From NCBI GenBank assembly GCA_033809415.1, contig JAPXLT010000067.1:1-17896 (forward strand): a stretch of 17,896 nucleotides of DNA. The letters run 5' to 3'. Numbering within the stretch: position 1 is the first letter of the stretch; every line of letters starts with the position of its first letter. Positions 1-5,817 of the stretch are shown here, one piece after another. A program made the position numbers and the translations under genes. The stretch is from JAQVUB01 sp033809415. GTDB lineage: Bacteria; Verrucomicrobiota; Lentisphaeria; Oligosphaerales; Oligosphaeraceae. A model generated the notes under the pieces. It saw nothing but the letters and a program-made list of their open reading frames with translations, was not told the DNA's origin and made no database searches.

Positions 1-44
1 ACCCCGCACCCTGCACCCCGCACCCCGCACCCCGCACCCCGCAC
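1..44. repeat. Heptamer tandem repeat (ACCCCGC)n at the left edge
   Basis: Six consecutive 7-bp units of ACCCCGC, with one unit changed to ACCCTGC, followed by a partial unit. The array reaches the window edge, so its full length is unknown. It ends three bases past the stop codon of the TIM-barrel gene, so it lies directly in that gene's 3' flank. On the minus strand it reads as G-rich runs (GGGGTGC). It is too short-period for a CRISPR array. Whether it acts in transcription or is a slippage product cannot be told from sequence. Confidence 0.9.
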
Positions 45-47
45 CCT

Positions 48-1793
48 TTAGCTATTTTTCAGATATTCCTTCAGGCGGGTAATTTTTTCCCGGACGCGGT
101 TTGCATCGAATAAATAGGCTCGGGCTTCGGCATGGAAGCCCTGTCTGGCATCCCTTTCAAGGTATGGCAGCAGTTTTTCCACGTTCTCGAGTTCTTTCCG
201 CTGAATTTCCGCATACGCCGGGCCTGAGGCTTCGCCCTGTTCCTGTTTCATCTGAACGATCCGCAGCAGGTGACAAGTGCTCCGGAAGACGGCGGAAGCG
301 GTATGCACCGCTGAAAGCTCCTCTTCCGCATGAGCGCAAGTGGCGTTCTCGAGAGCCTCATCCAGCAATGCGGTCCCCTTTTCCCAGGCATCCGCCAATT
401 TTTCCATATATGGCAGGATTTCTTGCAGGGAAAACTTTTCGAATGCTCCGGAAAAATCATCTCCGCGCTCGTTGCCCAGTCTGCAAGAAAAGCTAAGTCC
501 GCCCTTTCCCTGCATGGGGCCTGGCGGTGAAAAGTATCCTGCGCTCCAGTTGACTGGTCCGACATACATAAAGTCGTTGTCAAAGGGGTAATAATTGCTG
601 AGCGCCTGTGAAAGGCTTTCCCAGGCTTGTGCAGCTTTTTCCGCGTCTGCACCGACAAAATACTGCTTGGCAAAAGCGCACAGTGCCTGATGACAATCCT
701 CAGGTGCTTTGTCGCTCAGAAAGAAATTGAAGGCACTTGTGTTGGCACTGAACATGTTGCCGAAATTCCAGCATCCCATGAAACCTGCGGAACGCCTCTT
801 GCGCAGGAAACTGGCCTTCTCAAACAGGGTCGCCAGCACCGGCAAGTTCGAGACTGTGGCAAGCTCATGGGTCGTACCTAGTTGCAGCCGCGCCATCCAG
901 CGCATACCCTGTTTCTCCGCTTGCTCGATCTCTTTCACGAAACGGGGGGATGGGCCGGGACAGCTCAAGGAATACTCGTTGATCAAAACATTTTCCCGAC
1001 CACAGACCGTACGACGGCAGCCAGACTCGAAGTTCGGCATCAGGATCACATCTTTCGGCAATTCCGGGACGATATCCGGAGCATGCTCGCCCCAGCCCCA
1101 ATCCCAGGCAATAATCTCCGCTTGTGGATTGGTGCTCCGAAGCCCTTGAGCGGCCAAGGTAACGACTTCAGAAATGACATTGACTATCCCGCGGGCTTCG
1201 CAGCGGGGACACGTCTTCTCCGCCGACTGGCGGAATGTGAAGCAATGCGCCGGAAATTCCGACGCAGTTATCAGGATGCAGCCTCCCAGACCAGGCAGGC
1301 ATTTGCCAAGCTCCGCGAAAGCTTCCTCGAGATAGCGTTTCACCGGTGCAGTCGAGGTGCAGAGCGAAATAATCTCGGTATACTCCTTATCGCCTTTTGC
1401 CCCCCAGCTTTTCGTATGGATTGGGTGCCGCGTACCGGCTATATCCGAATGCTTTTCCCAAAAGGCGTGGTCATTTTCACTGACTCCCCGCCCAGGCTGC
1501 ATGCACAGCCAGACTTTGATGCCATGTTTCGCCGCCTTGTCAATCAAGCGGGACAGAGCCTCGATATGCTGCTCGGCAAAAAGCCCGAACTCCGGAAATT
1601 CCGAATGTCTTACCAGATCATAAAGATGCGCGTCCAGCCAGATGCCGTTGAAACCATTTCCGGCGATATCGGTTAGAATTTCATCTGTATAGAGCTGGTC
1701 ACACCAAGCCGTTTCGATGGTCTTCGAACATTCCAGGTCCGGGTTGTGATTATAAGGTGCTTTGTAATACCGCCAAATCCGTTGCATAGTCAT
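48..1793 (-). CDS. Leaderless TIM-barrel glycoside-hydrolase-like protein
   Basis: A 581-residue protein whose first ~420 residues read like a (beta/alpha)8 glycosidase barrel: GFNGIWLD (47-54), GIKVWLCMQPGRG (91-103), ITASEF with Glu179, AWDWGWG (229-235), INEYS with Glu273. Glu179 and Glu273 are candidate acids, but no known family signature fixes them. A His-Cys pair (183-184) followed by CPRC (195-198) could bind metal. Residues ~430-581 are mainly helical and charged. There is no signal peptide, so the protein should be cytoplasmic. The first ATG overlaps the upstream gene's TGA as ATGA, which suggests translational coupling. The GGAG in front is only 2 nt from this ATG but 8 nt from the in-frame ATG two codons later (position 1787), which may be the real start. 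Substrate is unknown; the esterase partner suggests uronic-acid-containing oligosaccharides (inference). Confidence 0.8.
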   Translation of the reverse strand: MTMQRIWRYYKAPYNHNPDLECSKTIETAWCDQLYTDEILTDIAGNGFNGIWLDAHLYDLVRHSEFPEFGLFAEQHIEALSRLIDKAAKHGIKVWLCMQPGRGVSENDHAFWEKHSDIAGTRHPIHTKSWGAKGDKEYTEIISLCTSTAPVKRYLEEAFAELGKCLPGLGGCILITASEFPAHCFTFRQSAEKTCPRCEARGIVNVISEVVTLAAQGLRSTNPQAEIIAWDWGWGEHAPDIVPELPKDVILMPNFESGCRRTVCGRENVLINEYSLSCPGPSPRFVKEIEQAEKQGMRWMARLQLGTTHELATVSNLPVLATLFEKASFLRKRRSAGFMGCWNFGNMFSANTSAFNFFLSDKAPEDCHQALCAFAKQYFVGADAEKAAQAWESLSQALSNYYPFDNDFMYVGPVNWSAGYFSPPGPMQGKGGLSFSCRLGNERGDDFSGAFEKFSLQEILPYMEKLADAWEKGTALLDEALENATCAHAEEELSAVHTASAVFRSTCHLLRIVQMKQEQGEASGPAYAEIQRKELENVEKLLPYLERDARQGFHAEARAYLFDANRVREKITRLKEYLKNS

Positions 1794-3133
1794 TTCTCCG
1801 TTAGTACTCCAAACAAATCATCGGCAAAATTGAAATATTGCTCCCAGTCATACAAGGTCAAAGAATGCTTGCCAATTTTCACAAAGTACCGGACTTGGTC
1901 ACCGACGACTTTGTTTTCCGGCGGCATTTCCTCGACTTGAAGTCCTTCAAAGCCATACAAGCGCCAGGCTTTCGAGGCATTCAGCGTGGCAAGAAACTCA
2001 CCACGTGGATCGGCGGTGACATCTCTCGAGGAACTTGCCACGCACAATGCGCGAGGTGCAATGAGTGCAAGAAGTTGATGCTGATCAATAGGAAGCTCAT
2101 CCTCATACCCAGCATAACGAACCATCCGGTCGCAGAACCAGTTGCTTCGGATCATCCACAACATGCTCAGTGTTTCGCCGAAATTGCGGCGGGAAAGTGC
2201 AGCACCGCCGTTTCCGGAGTTGTTCGAGGCGACTAATTTGAAGCGCGTATCGTTGGCGCCCGCCCACAAGGCAGCCTTGCCCAGACGGCTGTGACCGACA
2301 ATCGCCAGCTTCGAGGCATCCACAAGATCAATCGTCTCCAGGGCATCCGCTATCCGGGAATATCCCCAGGCCCAAGCGCTAATCGCACCAATAGTCCGGC
2401 GATGTCCCGCCTTGACCTCCGTCAGCGACACTTCGCAGTCCGGGCGCAGATCATCATGAAACAGCCGGAATATGCTTTTCCGGAAACCATCCAGGTTGTC
2501 GGGAAAGATTTCTCCGTAACAGGCGGTGGCGATGGCATATCCCCGCTTGACTGCTGCGCTGAAGCAGTCCACCATCGTATTCCGAGCTTGGGCGTTGACA
2601 CCTACCGTATGCCAGCGGTTTGGCAATGTGTCTCCAGGAGCACGTGTGGACCGGATATCGGGGTCCGGCCCAGTCTGATTGCCCATGAAATTCAGGATGA
2701 TGAAAGTTGGTGGTGGGATTTTGGCATTTTTCGGCACATAAAGCATCATGTCAAAGTCAAAGCTTCTGCCGTTGTTCATCCGGCAGAAGATGCGATATTC
2801 GCGGCGGATAGCAAGTCCACCCAGAGCTTCCGGATTTTCGGCCAGCAACTTCAGTTCCAGCATGTCAGGCGGCGGGGGCACTTGACCGTACATGCATTCC
2901 TCGAACTGCTGCAAGACTTCCGGGCGCTGCTTTTCCCATTCCTCGAGGGTATCCGGCAAAGGCGGCAGTTCATAGTTGCGAACCTTGCTCTCATCGGTAT
3001 TCATCCGCCGAAAAGCTTCTTCCGCCCAGAGATTGACTCCCTGCTCCCAGGCAAGGCAAAGCTCGGGGTGGTCGGGCGTCCGCATGGACTCCCCCAGGTC
3101 ATCATAAAGCATTTCAGTGTGGCACCTGGTCAT
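1790..3133 (-). CDS. CE15 glucuronoyl-esterase-like hydrolase, no signal peptide
   Basis: An alpha/beta-hydrolase matching carbohydrate esterase family 15, whose members cleave esters between glucuronoyl side chains of xylan and lignin alcohols. In 447-residue numbering, GHSRLGK places the nucleophile at Ser282 and the conserved Lys at 286; GKHSLTLYDW gives catalytic His423; IAPRALCVASSSRD and ADPRGEF (358-380) are typical of bacterial members. The canonical acid, 23 residues after the Ser in fungal enzymes, is Asn305 here (in NNSGNGG). Asp371 in the other loop is the likely acid, as known for some bacterial CE15. Usual relatives are secreted, but no leader is visible here. The start is uncertain: the first ATG has no ribosome-binding site, ATG at 3112 has a distant AGG, and ATG at 3085 has GGGGGAG very close. 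All retain the full domain. It overlaps the next gene by 4 bp. Confidence 0.88.
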   Translation of the reverse strand: MTRCHTEMLYDDLGESMRTPDHPELCLAWEQGVNLWAEEAFRRMNTDESKVRNYELPPLPDTLEEWEKQRPEVLQQFEECMYGQVPPPPDMLELKLLAENPEALGGLAIRREYRIFCRMNNGRSFDFDMMLYVPKNAKIPPPTFIILNFMGNQTGPDPDIRSTRAPGDTLPNRWHTVGVNAQARNTMVDCFSAAVKRGYAIATACYGEIFPDNLDGFRKSIFRLFHDDLRPDCEVSLTEVKAGHRRTIGAISAWAWGYSRIADALETIDLVDASKLAIVGHSRLGKAALWAGANDTRFKLVASNNSGNGGAALSRRNFGETLSMLWMIRSNWFCDRMVRYAGYEDELPIDQHQLLALIAPRALCVASSSRDVTADPRGEFLATLNASKAWRLYGFEGLQVEEMPPENKVVGDQVRYFVKIGKHSLTLYDWEQYFNFADDLFGVLTEK

Positions 3134-3220
3134 ATTAATTCATTATTCATACGTCACTGACAAATAGGGAAAAGCCAGCCAAAAGAAGCTGGAGTGACAA
3201 TTTTTTACAATAAAGACACT
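3134..3220. other. Unique part of the spacer upstream of the CE15 gene
   Basis: An AT-rich stretch in front of the esterase gene, and the only non-repeat part of the 343-bp spacer 3134-3476. It holds a small CCAGC/GCTGG hairpin (about 3175-3192). On the minus strand, TTGTCA and TAATAT-like hexamers are badly spaced, so no promoter is called. No coding potential is seen. The rest of the spacer consists of the repeat elements listed separately, joined by ~100 bp without recognised content. Confidence 0.4.
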
Positions 3221-3300
3221 GAAGGGCACGAAAAAATTTCATGGGAAGCACGAAGCATTCCCGCAGACAAAGCCACTTCCATGAAATTTTTTCGTACTAC
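3205..3300. repeat. Hairpin repeat element, copy 1
   Basis: Two 17-bp perfect inverted arms (3228-3244 and 3279-3295, arm 1 ACGAAAAAATTTCATGG) enclose a 34-bp loop. The same arms and a clearly related loop (shared AGCACGA, CAGA and CCACTT) recur at 5677-5751 in the same orientation, so this is a dispersed element rather than a local palindrome. This copy has lost the flanking CGTGTCC extension that lengthens the other copy's arms. No transposase is present. It may be a MITE-like or REP-like sequence. Confidence 0.85.
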
Positions 3301-3407
3301 TCTTCGAACTTCTTGTTTTTTCAGAAAGATTTTTCTGGAAAGAAATTTCCAAGTCATTGACACGCAACCCTTTTAAGGTACCGCCAATTCCTGTGTTTTT
3401 CGCCGAC

Positions 3408-3475
3408 ATAGCCCGAAGCAGCAACCCCAATAAAATTTTCCGCACTTTCCGTGCTTTCCGTGGACAAAAAAAAAT
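3408..3475 (-). repeat. Mosaic intergenic repeat, CACGGAAAG variant, copy 1
   Basis: In the coding direction this reads poly-T, TTGTCCACGGAAAGCACGG with further 9-bp CACGGAAAG-like units, then AAAATTTTA, GGGGTTGCTGCTTCG. It begins one base behind the stop codon of the B-box gene. The tail (GGGGTTGCTGCTTCG) is shared with the copies at 8551, 8648 and 11922, while the repeated unit matches only the 8551 copy. Confidence 0.8.
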
Positions 3476-3476
3476 T

Positions 3477-3935
3477 TTATTCATCGAAGCCGTATTTTTT
3501 ATCTCTGGCGGCTCGACGTCTGGCGTCGTTTGCATCAAGTTCTTTCTTGTAGTTGTCTGTTTTGGTCTTTATCTGACCAACGGCTTCCTGGCTGACTTGC
3601 TCGGTTTTGGCCTTGCCTTTGCGGAACAAGTCCATGAGGCGGTCGCGGTGCTGATAAGCAAACCAGGCCAGCACCAGAATGATCAGAAGGGTAATCAGGT
3701 TGCGGACCATACGCTTGAGACCGCTTTTCTTCTTGCGCGCCATGATGTCGCCTACGACAATACCAGAATCGAGGGCATTTTGCAGGCAGGCATTCGAGCA
3801 GCAGGTGATCCCCTCAGCGGTTTTCGCGCATTCTGCGCAAATCGGTTTGCGGCAGGTCGCGCAATGCGCCACGGCAGGGACATCCGGATGATTCAGACAG
3901 ACACTTCCAGCATCGAGTTTTCTAGTTCTAGACAT
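3477..3935 (-). CDS. Small B-box-type zinc-finger membrane protein
   Basis: A 152-residue protein. Residues 13-50 form a cysteine/histidine cluster (C13, H16, H24, C25, C28, C33, C36, C45, C46, C50) of B-box or double zinc-ribbon type, which probably binds one or two zinc ions. Residues ~79-93 form one hydrophobic transmembrane helix (LITLLIILVLAWFAY). The tail of ~55 residues is highly charged. The finger would face one side and the tail the other; topology is not settled, but the Arg/Lys-rich stretch before the helix favours a cytoplasmic finger. The start at 3935 is chosen because AAGGAGGT stands 5 nt before it; an in-frame codon 11 residues earlier has no such site. It lies 43 bp behind pheS and is probably co-transcribed. 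Function is unknown; similar architectures occur as small hypothetical proteins in Lentisphaerota (recollection, not searched). Confidence 0.82.
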   Translation of the reverse strand: MSRTRKLDAGSVCLNHPDVPAVAHCATCRKPICAECAKTAEGITCCSNACLQNALDSGIVVGDIMARKKKSGLKRMVRNLITLLIILVLAWFAYQHRDRLMDLFRKGKAKTEQVSQEAVGQIKTKTDNYKKELDANDARRRAARDKKYGFDE

Positions 3936-3978
3936 GAGATACCTCCTTGTTGGTAAAACACGAGCCAATCAGACACTT

Positions 3979-5025
3979 TCAGAATTGTTGCAGGAAACGC
4001 AGATCATTATCATAAAGCAGGCGCAGGTCATTGATCGCATAGCGGATCATGGCAGTGCGCTCGAGCCCCATGCCAAAAGCATAGCCCGTCGTCGTCTCGG
4101 GATCGTAACCGACATTCCGGAACACCGCCGGATCTACCATGCCGGCGCCGGCGAGCTCGATCCAACCGGAACCTTTGCAGACACGGCAGCCCACGCCGTC
4201 GCAGATCATGCAGGACGCATCACACTCGACGCTCGGCTCGGTGAATGGGAAATAATGCGGGCGCAGACGTACCTTGACATTTTTCCCGAACATCTCGCGC
4301 GCATATTGCGCCATGACCCCTTTTAAATCCGCCAGGGAGACATTGCGGTCAACATAGAGTCCTTCGATCTGGTGGAAGCTCATGCCGTGTGTCGCATCCG
4401 GCGTATCTCGTCGGTAACAGCGCCCGGGACAAATGATCCGGACCGGCGGCTGTTTTTTCCCCAGCATCGCACGAATTTGCACCGAGGAAGTATGCGTGCG
4501 CAGAAGCAGCGTTTCGGAGTTCAGCCAGTTGTCCCCCTCGAGACCGAAGTAAAAGGTATCCTCCGGTGTGCGTGAGGGATGATCCTGTGGCGAATTCAGC
4601 GCGTCAAAATTGTTCCAGACCGTCTCGACTTCCGGACCATCGGCAACGATGAAGCCCATTCTGCGGAAAATGGCCACGGCATCATCCATCACCTGGGTGA
4701 TCGGATGCTTGTGCCCGAGCGGACGCTTGCGCCCTGGCAGCGTGACATCCAGCGCACTCTGCACGGCGGATGCCTTCTGCAGAAAAGCCGCTTTTTCCTC
4801 GAAAGCCTGCTGCATCTGCTGCTTGACGGAATTCAGGGTCTTGCCAACGGCCGGTTTATCCGCCGCAGGCACCTGACCCAGTTTTGCCATCAGAGCCGGC
4901 AGCAGCCCTTTGCGTCCAAGGAAACGCGCCCGCACCTCCTCGAGTCCGGCAGCATCCTTCACTCCCGCCAAGGCTTCCTGCGCCTGCGCCAAAGCAGCCA
5001 ATAATTCCTGTTCCAATTCTGTCAT
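3979..5025 (-). CDS. pheS: Phenylalanyl-tRNA synthetase alpha subunit
   Basis: A 348-residue class II aminoacyl-tRNA synthetase subunit that joins phenylalanine to tRNA-Phe as an alpha2-beta2 enzyme with PheT. The N-terminal ~85 residues are the coiled-coil tRNA-binding arm. Motif 1 region HPITQVMDDAVAIFRRMGF, motif 2 GRCYRRDTPDATHGMSFHQI and motif 3 GYAFGMGLERTAMI are all present. The catalytic domain also carries a Cys cluster (C268, C272, C275, C280, C283), seen in a subset of bacterial PheS and possibly zinc-binding. The length is normal. The start at 5025 is chosen because AGGA lies 9 nt upstream and the coiled coil begins there; the 25-residue extension possible upstream is only translated intergenic repeat. 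It follows atpK by 80 bp. PheT is not adjacent, which is unusual since pheST is normally one operon. Confidence 0.96.
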   Translation of the reverse strand: MTELEQELLAALAQAQEALAGVKDAAGLEEVRARFLGRKGLLPALMAKLGQVPAADKPAVGKTLNSVKQQMQQAFEEKAAFLQKASAVQSALDVTLPGRKRPLGHKHPITQVMDDAVAIFRRMGFIVADGPEVETVWNNFDALNSPQDHPSRTPEDTFYFGLEGDNWLNSETLLLRTHTSSVQIRAMLGKKQPPVRIICPGRCYRRDTPDATHGMSFHQIEGLYVDRNVSLADLKGVMAQYAREMFGKNVKVRLRPHYFPFTEPSVECDASCMICDGVGCRVCKGSGWIELAGAGMVDPAVFRNVGYDPETTTGYAFGMGLERTAMIRYAINDLRLLYDNDLRFLQQF

Positions 5026-5060
5026 AGCATAATTCCTAAAGTCAGCCGACAATTGCAGAT

Positions 5061-5090
5061 TTCGTTTTGTGTCTTTCGTGGTAAAAAAAT
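5061..5090. repeat. Short half-copy of the TTTCGTGGT repeat between atpK and pheS
   Basis: This reads TTGTGTCTTTCGTGGTAAAA on the plus strand, the core of the dispersed repeat seen near 5742-5770 and 13372-13397, here as a single arm without its inverted partner. It lies 16 bp behind the atpK stop codon. Read in frame on the minus strand it gives TTKDTK, which explains the false N-terminal extension of PheS. Confidence 0.75.
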
Positions 5091-5105
5091 TGCTGGGCAA
5101 TGTGA

Positions 5106-5570
5106 TTACTTGAGTATGCCGGCATTACCCATGAACATCATTGCGAAAGCCAGCACGAAGATGGCGATGGTCTCGATGATACCCAGTGCGATCAGGTAAT
5201 TAACGAAGCCTTTCCCGGTTTCCGCGAGGGCATCGCAGGCGCCTGCGGCAGCCCTGCCCTGGTAGGCGGCGGAATACCCGATGCCGAAGCCGCCCAAGAC
5301 GCCGACCAGCAATGCGACCAGCCAGTATGTCGGTTGGACAGTCAGAACGGACCCCATCAGGATCATGCCGTAGATGGTCTGTGACATCGGCACACCGGTC
5401 AGAATCGACAGCTGAAACGGTGCGTTTTTGTTCTGCGCATAGCATTTCTTCCAGCTGCCAATGGCGGAAGCGGCTGCCACGCCGCAACCATAGGCGGAAC
5501 CTGCGGCAGACAGGCCGAAGGTTGTAAAAGCGCCAAAATAAACGAGAGCCTGTTGCATGGATTCAGTCAT
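5106..5570 (-). CDS. atpK: V-type ATPase subunit K (proteolipid ring, c-like)
   Basis: A 154-residue membrane protein with four hydrophobic helices arranged as two hairpins, the size and layout of Enterococcus hirae NtpK. Rings of this subunit rotate and carry the transported ion. The ion-binding carboxylate is Glu133 in helix 4 (IIETIAIF). The first hairpin has no acid but has Ser63-Gln64 (PMSQTIYG), and the second has Gln104 (AAYQGRAAAG). These align with Thr64, Gln65, Gln110 and Glu139, the side-chain sodium ligands of the E. hirae ring, so sodium coupling is likely (inference). AGGAG stands 7 nt before the ATG. It is the last gene of the ATPase operon, separated from subunit I by 247 bp that contain a repeat element. 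Confidence 0.95.
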   Translation of the reverse strand: MTESMQQALVYFGAFTTFGLSAAGSAYGCGVAAASAIGSWKKCYAQNKNAPFQLSILTGVPMSQTIYGMILMGSVLTVQPTYWLVALLVGVLGGFGIGYSAAYQGRAAAGACDALAETGKGFVNYLIALGIIETIAIFVLAFAMMFMGNAGILK

Positions 5571-5660
5571 ATTCGTTCTCCTGATTTTTTGTTTGGGTTT
5601 GGTTTGATAAAAAGAAATCGTAAGGTATCAGTGAAACTGGGTAATAGGGGCTTGTTTTAC
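5571..5660. other. Unique leader in front of atpK
   Basis: About 90 bp between the hairpin repeat and the atpK start. It is T/A-rich on the coding strand and carries only the AGGAG ribosome-binding site. No convincing promoter hexamers or terminator are seen. Since the proteolipid is needed in many copies per complex, this leader is a reasonable place for an extra promoter or RNA-stability element, but the sequence does not show one. Confidence 0.3.
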
Positions 5661-5775
5661 AACGAAAAACACTAATGGACACGAAAAAATTTCATGGCAA
5701 GCACGACGCACTCGCACAGAAAAACCACTTCCATGAAATTTTTTCGTGTCCTTTCGTGCATTTCGTGGTTCAAAA
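5655..5775. repeat. Hairpin repeat element, copy 2 (between atpI and atpK)
   Basis: Perfect 21-bp inverted arms at 5677-5697 and 5731-5751 (arm 1 starts GGACACG and ends TTTCATGG) surround a 33-bp loop. Outside the arms are TTTTACAACGAAAAACAC and TTTCGTGCATTTCGTGGTT, the generic repeat of this genome in inverted positions. The copy at 3205-3300 has the same arms and loop order, so the element moves as a unit. It lies inside the ATPase operon. As RNA it would form a long A/U-rich stem, which could act on transcript stability or partial termination before atpK. Confidence 0.87.
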
Positions 5776-5817
5776 AGAAATCCTCGCCTATCCGAGTTAC
5801 TGACGTCTTACAGGAAA

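Noticed and set aside
1..44. CRISPR array at the left edge
   Set aside because: The period is 7 bp with no spacers and no cas genes nearby; it is a simple tandem repeat.
882..1676. Long plus-strand open frame (264 codons) opposite the TIM-barrel gene
   Set aside because: It is antisense to a well-supported gene, has no recognisable domain and no ribosome-binding site; it arises from codon bias of the minus-strand gene. The same holds for 2291-3160, 6358-7128, 10114-10764, 10789-11553 and 14156-15043.
3134..3160. Promoter in front of the CE15 gene
   Set aside because: TTGTCA and TAATAT-like hexamers exist but with wrong spacing, and the -10 would overlap the first possible start codon.
5026..5100. 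25-residue N-terminal extension of PheS
   Set aside because: The added residues include TTKDTK, a translation of the intergenic TTTCGTGGT repeat; the ATG at 5025 has a ribosome-binding site and fits the family start.
3205..5775. Insertion sequence remnants
   Set aside because: No transposase fragment or clear target-site duplication is visible; only short non-coding elements can be supported.
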